This document shows positions 56,525 to 64,000 of a stretch of DNA of 64,000 nt, one piece after another. A model generated the notes under the pieces. The model was not told the DNA's origin. It saw only the letters and a list, made by a program, of their open reading frames with translations, and ran no database searches. Each line of letters starts with the position of its first letter. The stretch's first letter is position 1. Position numbers and translations under genes: made by a program. The DNA is from Henckelia pumila (Eukaryota; Streptophyta; Magnoliopsida; Lamiales; Gesneriaceae). Location: assembly GCF_033568475.1 (NCBI RefSeq), contig NC_133121.1, forward strand, positions 127,504,375 to 127,568,374, written 5' to 3'.

Positions 56525-59500
56525 ACTCTACCCTCCTTAAAAGAATTTTGTCCTCGAAATTCGACTTACCAAACAGTTCAGGGTAGCGTCCTTGCACGTC
56601 TTGTTCCGTTTCCCAAGTAGCTTCTTCAACCAACTGGTTACTCCACAAGACTTTCACCATTGGAATCTCTCTGTTTCTCAACCTGCGAACTTGTCTGTCC
56701 AAGATTCGAACAGGCACCTCCTCATACGACAAGTTTGGCTTCCAATTCACTGGCTCATGGCGGATAACATGAGAAGGATTTGCCACATACTTCCTAAGCA
56801 TAGAGATATGGAAGACATTGTGGACACCCTCCAAGTTTGGCGGTAGTGCCACTCGGTATGCTCGAGCCCCAACTTTTTCTAAGATCTCGAAGGGTCCTAT
56901 ATATCTTGGACTCAATTTACCTTTCTTCCCAAATCTCATAACACCTTTCCAAGGTGACACCTTTAGAAATACATGGTCTCCTATTACAAACTCCAAATCT
57001 CTACGTCGCTGATCGGCGTAACTTTTCTGTCGACTTTGAGCTGTCAACATTCTATCTCTGATCTTGGCTATCACATCTACTGTTTGGGTCACTATATCCG
57101 GCCCCAAAACAGCTCTCTCTCCAACTTCATCCCAATGTAGGGGAGTTCTAAATTTTCTTCCATACAACGCCTCATAAGGAGCCATACCAATAGTTGATTG
57201 ATAACTATTGTTGTAAGTAAACTCCACTAAAGGCAATTTCGATTCCCAATTCCCTCCAAAGTCGATCATACAAGCTCTCAACATGTCTTCTAGTATTTGG
57301 ATCACTCGTTCTGACTGACCATCTGTTTGAGGGTGGAAAGCTGTACTGAAAGCTAACTTCGTCCCCAAACCTCTATGTAAACTTCCCCAAAAGTTTGAGG
57401 TGAACTTAGGATCCCTGTCAGATACTATCCTCGCTGGAACTCCATGCAATCTGACAATTTCTTGAATATACAGCTCTGCATACTGATTCATCGAGAAGTT
57501 ATTCCTGACTGGAATAAAATGAGCTGACTTAGTTAACCTGTCAACTATCACCCATATCGAGTTCATCCTTCGCGGCGAGACTGGCAATCCTACTACGAAA
57601 TCCATAGTGACATCTTCCCACTTCCATGTGGGTATTGGCAAGGGTTTTAGGAGTCCCGCTGGCCTTTGATGCTCAATCTTTACCTGTTGACAAGTCAAAC
57701 ATTCACTCACAAATTTTACAATGTCCTTCTTCATACCGGGCCACCAATATAAGGATTGTAGATCCTTATACATTTTCGTACTTCCTGGATGTATGGAATA
57801 TGGGACAGCATGGGCTTCAGTCATCACTTCCACTCTCAGTGAGCCTACTACTGGCACCCACATTCTACCTCGGTGATGAACAATTCCATCTTTGACAGTG
57901 TACAATGTACCACCCTTGGCTTCATCTCTGCTCCTCCATAATGTCAATTGTTCATCAGAAGCTTGGCTTTCTCTGATTCTCTCCAGCAAACTAGGGACTA
58001 CTGCTAAAGCTGATAGAGTGCATAACTCCATTGGTTCAAATACCTCCAAACTCATACGTTCAAATTCAGCAATCAACTCCTGCTGCACTGTCAATTGGTT
58101 CAATGTTGCAGACTTGCGACTCAAGGCATCTGCTACAACATTAGCCTTACCAGGATGGTAGTTAATGTCACAGTCGTAGTCTTTCACTAATTCCAGCCAT
58201 CGTCTGTGCCTCATATTCAATTCCTTCTGAGTGAAGAAATATTTTAGGCTTTTGTGATCAGTGAAAATCTGACATTTTTCTCCGTACAAGTAGTGTCTCC
58301 ATAGCTTCAAAGCAAAAACAACTGCCGCTAACTCGAGATCATGAGTCGGGTAGTTTCTCTCATGCACTTTCAGTTGTCGAGATGCATATTCTATTACTTT
58401 ATCATCCTGCATCAGAACAGCTCCTAATCCACTCTTAGAAGCATCGGTGAAAACCACAAAGCGACCCGTGCCTTCGGGAATTGCTAGTACTGGCGCTGAA
58501 ATCAATCTTTCCTTCAACTCTGCAAAGCTTCATTCACACTGTTCTGACCACACAAACTTCACTCCTTTTCGAGTTAAGGAAGTCAGTGGTAGAGCTATCT
58601 TGGAGAAGTCTTGAATAAATCTCCTGTAGTAGCCTGCTAACCCCAAGAAACTCCGTATTTCTGTAGCATTCTTCGGAGCAACCCAATTCCGAACCGCTTC
58701 CACCTTAGACGGATCCACCTCAATCCCCTTAGCTGAAACTATATGACCCAAAAACAAAATCTGCTCCAGCCAAAATTCACACTTACTGTACTTAGCATAC
58801 AATTGCTTTTCTTTCAAAACTTGCAAAACTGTAGCCAAGTGCTGACGATGCTCCTCTCTACTGCGAGAAAATATCAGTATGTCATCTATGAAGACTATGA
58901 CAAACTGATCCAAGAAAGGTTGAAACACCCTGTTCATCAAATCCATAAACACAGCTGGTGCATTGGTCATTCCAAACGGCATTACCAAGAACTCATAGTG
59001 ACCATAGCGAGTCCTGAATGCTGTCTTCTGCATATCTGCATCCTTTACCTTCAGCTGATGATAACCTGATCGCAGATCAATTTTTGAGAACACCTCTGCC
59101 CCTTGCAATTGGTCGAACAAGTCATCTATTCTGGGCAAAGGATATCTATTCTTCACTGTAACCCGATTCAGTTCTCTGTAGTCAATGCACAATCTCATTG
59201 ACCCATCTTTTTTCTTGACGAACAACACCGGTGCACCCCAAGGCGATACACTCGGTCTGATGAACCCCTTATCCAGTAATTCCTGCAATTGATCCTTCAA
59301 TTCTTTCATCTCGGTCGGTGCCAACCTGTACGGTGCCTTAGAAGCTGGCTTAGTTCCAGGTAACAATTCTATCCCAAATTCAACTTCCCTGACTGGTGGC
59401 AATCCCGCAACATCATCGGGAAAAACTTCTGGAAAGTCCTTCACTACCTCCACTTCCACCAGTTTTGGTCGTGGAACTTCTAGATCACCAATTAGACTCG

Positions 59501-61094
59501 CAAGAAAGCATGTACACCCCTTACTCAATAATTGCCAGGCTGTTCCTGCAGAAATCATACCTGGTGCGCTCTTCTTAGAGGTAGTGCGTAATGCAAACGG
59601 TTCCCCGTTCTGATCTTTCAAAGAGACAGTTTTTCGTTTGCAGTCAATAATGGCCTCATGACGAGACAACCAGTCCATCCCAAAAATCGCATCAAAGTCC
59701 ACCATTTTCAAAACAATAAAATCTGCACACAAACTTAGACTCTGTATCTGCACCTTGCAATTTCTTACTACACTACTACTTTCCAGTTCTTCTCCTGAGG
59801 GTAACGACACACAAAATTTCGAAATAGACTCATCCGGCAAGACCCCCAATTTCATCATAAAATTAACAGATATAAAAGAGTGTGTAGCTCCTGTATCAAT
59901 CAACACGAAAGCAGGTAAACCAGCGATACGGATCATACCTATGATAATTGCAGAATCTGGGTCAACCTGATCATGAGTCATAGCAAACACTCTTCCCTTG
60001 ATAGGATCCTTTGACTGCGGGCAATCCCTGGCGAAATGCCCTGGCTTCTTGCAAAGGAAACAAGTATTGGTTCCAAGCATGCATTGACCTGAATGTGACT
60101 TCCCACACTTTTGACAGATAGCTGCATTCGCTGGACTTGGAGCATTGGCGTTTGGCTGATTCTGTCCCTGAGGTCGTGCCTGATTGGGGTTTTGGCGCTG
60201 CTGCTGCTGCGGTCTTCCCTGAGCTGGGTCTTGGTATGGCATCTTCTGACTGGACCCCTGTTGTTCTCTCCCTTGGTAACTGGCTCTTTTCGCTTGCGAT
60301 TCCTTGATAATATCATTCCCATCTTTTTCTGATAGCATAGCCTCATCGACTGCTGCTCGGTACGTTAGTGCCCCACTCAATCTGACATCACGACGAATAG
60401 TGGCATTCAGTCCCTCTGTAAAATGTTTCAACTCTTCTACAGCATTACTCGAAATCATGGGTACAAAATACCTCCCCCTTTCAAACTTCTTTACATACTC
60501 AGCAATGGACATGCTCCCTTGACGGAGCTCTAGGAATTCTCTGGCAAGTCTAGTCCTGGTGCTGATAGTGAAATATTTTCCATAGAACACATCCTTGAAT
60601 CCATTCCAAGTCAAGGTAGCCATATTCACAGCAGAACGGGCTCCCTGCCACCAAATCCTTGCATCATCACGAAACATAAAGATGGCACACCTCACACGGT
60701 CTGCGTCAGTGAGCTGCATGTAGTCGAAAATGGTCTCCACAGACTGTACCCATTCTTCGGCTACAAGGGGATCAGCCCCTCCTCTGAATTCCTGCGGCCC
60801 TAGATCCTTAAACTGTTTAAAGATCGGATTTGTAATTAGCGATTGATTATTGTTCCGTCCTCCTGCTTGTGCTTGGATTAGCTGTTGAATCTGCTCCCCT
60901 TGAGCTCTACTCTGCTCTTGCAATAACGTCGCCAATCCAGTCAAAAACTGATTATTCTGATTGTCCTCATTGTTCTGATTACTACGGTTAGCCATAATCC
61001 TGGTGTCCATATAGTCCACATGCTTAATTACGTTATTTAAACATAATATCCTACTCAATATGCATACATTATTAATCAAAACATTAACATGCAT
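56520..61094 (-). pseudogene. Tekay-like gag-pol polyprotein with one in-frame stop
   Basis: One frame of about 1,520 codons is cut by a TGA at 58530-58532 between WSEQCE and SFAELKERL, at the RT/RNase H connection. A likely start is MANRSNQN near 60994; the first Met is at 61094. Domains are: gag capsid ([24 protein letters not shown]-type [15 protein letters not shown]), two zinc-binding boxes ([26 protein letters not shown]), protease [14 protein letters not shown] with FIDDILIFS, RNase H ([15 protein letters not shown]), integrase with CLTCQQVK zinc site, SDRDPKFTS and [10 protein letters not shown], and a chromodomain-like end ([18 protein letters not shown]). All key catalytic motifs are present. 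Only the stop prevents full-length product by eye. Confidence 0.9.
56525..56540 (-). promoter_or_regulatory. Polypurine tract of Tekay-like element
   Basis: On the minus strand AAGGAGGGTAGAGT directly precedes the 3' LTR start TGTAAGG. It is the usual plus-strand priming site. Confidence 0.8.
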
Positions 61095-61187
61095 CTTAAA
61101 CAGTTCATATCATAAAACTTACAGACATGAAGACGAAGCGTAGGGTCGCGGCGAGAATACATGCGTGCAACATACCCAGAGCGAACT

Positions 61188-61199
61188 GCTCTGATACCA
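61188..61199 (-). promoter_or_regulatory. Tekay primer-binding site (tRNA-iMet)
   Basis: On the minus strand TGGTATCAGAGC begins three nt after the 5' LTR end and pairs with initiator methionine tRNA. Confidence 0.9.
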
Positions 61200-61202
61200 A
61201 GC

Positions 61203-63084
61203 TGTAACGTCCCAATTTCTCAATCGAAACGTTACTCAAACATTCATACTTAAATTTGGATAAAAATAAAACTTTGCGGAAGCATCATCTTCTTAATTAA
61301 AAGTGCGTATAATGTGTGCACCAAATAAAAGAAAACATCTAAAATTATTTTCCAAACATGGCCATTAACTTAAAATTTTAAAACTTGTTTGCCTCATCAA
61401 ATAAAATGTTTAAAACATCTCCCATCCTGAAACATTCGCACTCATGCATTTCCCGTTGGACCGACCCCTGCCTCTTCTTCATGTTCGCCCGCATAATCAT
61501 CAATAAATGCATCCACATCATCATTACCTGCACCATTCAAGTATAGTGATTCGAAAGACTCAACAAGAACATGCAGAAAAGGTTTTCTAGCTTTAAAAGA
61601 GAAAAAAAAAAACTTAAACTTATACTTCCATGCAGTTAAACATAGTTTAATATAGCCACGTCATAAAAATATTTGGGGAGATGAAGTATGAGTAGTGTGG
61701 TAACCGTCATAATGAGCCATTCATAGTTTCCTGCTGATCAGACAAGCATATGGCATTACGCCCGTAAACTTTCATTCTTTGGATAGCCGCTCCGGAGCTC
61801 AACCCGAAGTGCATACCCCATATGATCACCACAAGACGCATAAATCATCAAAATATTTTTCATGCACAATATCATTATTCTTATCATGTCATTTCATAAT
61901 TTATGTACATGCTCATAAAATTTCCTCAAAACATTTCATGAGAAAAATCCCATAATCATGCAATACATAACTTGACCGATCCACGTGAGGCATTCCGTCT
62001 GTTTCGGACCTTCAAAACTTTAAAAATTCTTCATGAACATTCTTAAAAATAATAAAAATACATTATAGTGTCAACATCATGATTTTTAGGACTTAAAAAC
62101 TCATAAAATGGGATAGGGGTTTCGAACCAACGGCGCGGGCGCGCCTCCTTCTCGAAAGAAACTACGCGACGAAGGCGCGGGCGCGCGCTCAACAGCACGG
62201 GCGCGCCGTCGCTACGTCTGACTCTGAAAACTGATCTTTTCTGCATTATTTTCAAAACCTACAATGCTTAGGGACGATTTTCCATCAAAAAAATACCATT
62301 CAACAACATCATAGTTTCAAAATAACTTGTACCCATACCACAAACACTTCAAATGTTTTGAATCAAAACCCTTCAATACAACTTTTCCCAAAAATCTGAT
62401 CTAATGCATTCAATCTTTCAAAACTCAATAAACATGAGCCGAACTCCTCAAGAATGCTTCACGTATCACAATCAAGCAACATACTCATAGAAATTTTAAA
62501 AAAAACATTCATAGATCATCAATCAAACACCTAGGGTTTTACCTTGAATATAACTATATTCTTGAATGGGTTTAAAAAAAGTAAAAACTTGCCTGAATTG
62601 TTCGATTGGAATTAACCTGGACGACAAAACGATCTAGCCCCGAGAATCCTGAAGAACCCTAGCCTTGATGCAGAGTTTGAGCGAGAAAGATTTGAGAGAA
62701 AAGAGAGCGTTCAAAGATGAGAGTTCAGATTAGAATTCTGAACGCTTATTTCTTTTGTGACTAATGGGCTCCAACACGGCCCATTAGTTACATTAAAATA
62801 CTTTTAAAATTTTCACTCTCCCAATTTAATAAAAATATACTGCATCCCTTTGAACTTAGTTTACAATATTTTCTTACTCTTTTCAAGGCTAGACTCGTTC
62901 TTGCGACCCAAAATTAATTCCAACATGAAAAACTTTAAAATCAAACTCATCACATAAATCTCAGACATTACAATAAATCACATAATTAAACATAATAATT
63001 AAGCATACTAAATAATCATGCATTAAATCATATAATTAATTCAAATAAACCGTGATTAAGCTAGTGGACTTTTTGGACCTTACA
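61203..63084 (-). repeat. 5' LTR of Tekay-like element
   Basis: 1882 bp with the same ends as 54589-56524. It is shorter mainly because of a loss of about 52 bp between two GGCGCGGGC repeats, so the array (62131-62209) has fewer units. Confidence 0.95.
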
Positions 63085-63839
63085 GTAATAGTTTGCAATT
63101 TGCATCTTAATGAGAATGTATATAAAATTACTTTTTTATTTTTAATCCCTAAACTCGGTATAAGTTCCGCGGTACATGTTATTTCTACTTGTGAAATATA
63201 ATCTTGAATCCAAGTACATCATAGGATTTAAATTTGGTGGATTGGATTTTGTTTAGGCTTAGTTTAATTTGAATGCATGATGAACAATCCAAATATGAAT
63301 AATAGTAAAATAAAAAACATTTCAATCGAGCGACATTAGCATATGATCAGACAAACTTCGTTAAAATCAGAAGAATAATTTATTATAAACAATTTACTTG
63401 CATGAAACATTTGGACACAAACTTTAATTGGATAACAAAGCAATCAGAAATTAACTTTTGTTTTTAATGTTTGCGTTCACATAATAACACGAAGGATTTA
63501 AACATTTTTTAACTTCCTATGCTTATATTCATAAAAAAAATATATGAGCCATGCTTGAAGCTAATTTTTTTTATTTTTGCCCCAAGCTTAAAATAAAATT
63601 CGACGATTCCTCATTTTATAGAGATTGCAATGGAAATCAAAAGCTTAAAACAAAATTCGTTGATTCCTCATTTTAAAGAGACTGCAGTGGAAATCAAAAG
63701 GTTAAACATTAATTGAAAATCCATATGTGGGAAAACTTTAGTCAAATACAATATTTGAAAGATCTCTGAGGACCAAGAAACATGGTTTCAATTCGCAAGT
63801 CTACTAAGTCAATGTCTGACATTTTAAAACAGTAAACAT
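63085..63839. repeat. Copy B flank continued (matches 13250-14000)
   Basis: Resumes the flank interrupted by the Tekay element and follows copy C up to ACAGTAAACATGA, exactly where the gag-pro element starts in copy C. It includes the small AAGCTTAAAAYAAAATTCG tandem repeat. Confidence 0.85.
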
Positions 63840-64000
63840 GAGTTAAAAAGTCGGGAGGAAAACAAAACCTTCTGAACTCATGTAAACAAAATAATAGATA
63901 TAAAGCAAACACGATTAAAACGCATAAAACAGCTCAGGGTTGTTACTCTCATCATTAAATTATCAACATAATCATTAGTTAAACACAATTAAAGTACAAT
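63840..64000. other. Window end, nothing recognised
   Basis: AT-rich sequence beyond the point where copy C is interrupted. It does not match the right flank of the gag-pro element at 20643 by eye, and no gene or repeat is seen. Confidence 0.5.

Larger units (their letters stand above)
54589..63084 (-). mobile_element. Nearly intact Tekay/Del-like Ty3/gypsy chromovirus retrotransposon
   Basis: LTRs at 54589-56524 and 61203-63084 flank one gag-pol frame; a perfect target duplication gtaat lies at 54584-54588 and 63085-63089. A primer site for tRNA-iMet (61188-61199) and a polypurine tract (56525-56540) fix minus orientation. The reading frame is interrupted only once. A chromodomain-like C-terminus marks it as a chromovirus. 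It inserted into flank copy B: the sequence on its two sides rejoins to match 13240-13280 of copy C. By eye the LTRs differ little apart from one deletion of about 52 bp, so the insertion is young. Confidence 0.95.

Overview
This window looks like gene-poor, AT-rich nuclear DNA of a flowering plant, built almost entirely from nested mobile elements. Hallmarks are Tekay/Del-like Ty3/gypsy chromovirus, Athila-like and SIRE-like Ty1/copia retrotransposons, a 5S-derived Cassandra TRIM, Helitrons with CTAG 3' ends, and a Stowaway-type MITE. Repeat style and one captured gene family suggest a eudicot, perhaps Lamiales; that is a guess. No bacterial-style operons, CRISPR arrays or tRNA genes were seen.

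Layout. 1-6226: decayed Ty3/gypsy element (minus strand, cut by the window edge) inserted into a RepHel Helitron. 6227-11858: 5' part of that Helitron, with a frameshifted helicase N-terminus and a solo gypsy LTR at 8780-10982 (TSD tcttt). 11859-13998: an abutting second Helitron 3' end, a (TA)n tract, a Stowaway MITE and non-coding flank. 14002-20642: an Athila-related element with two 1401-bp LTRs that carries only gag and protease (TR-GAG-like). 20643-23372: a diverged Helitron 5'-like region, a hAT-like MITE and (TA)n. 23373-34940: a chimeric non-autonomous Helitron holding a multi-exon two-domain cystatin-like gene and a 5'-truncated Athila element. 35575-42280: a SIRE-like copia element with a Cassandra TRIM nested in its LTR. 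42281-53860: a near-identical second copy of about 11.5 kb of the chimeric Helitron and its flank. 54589-63084: a nearly intact Tekay-like gypsy element with TSD gtaat and a single stop in gag-pol. 63085-64000: flank.

Most striking observations. (1) Dyad-symmetric hairpins (CGCTCGATCSG ... CSGATCGAGCG) come in triplets with a 72-74 nt period inside three LTR families (gypsy-1/solo LTR, the gag-pro element, the Athila fragment) and again inside the Athila internal region. The copia LTR has its own GATCGGAA/TTCCGATC dyad array and the young Tekay LTR a GGCGCGGGCGCGCC array. (2) The captured gene has a run of small symmetric phase-2 exons, so exon duplication kept the frame and fused two cystatin-like domains. 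(3) One Helitron 3' end abutting one Helitron 5' end is preserved in three copies, linking the autonomous Helitron and its two gene-carrying relatives.

Everything here is read by eye. Family names rest on motifs; percent identities, insertion dates and exact edges of degenerate elements were not computed.
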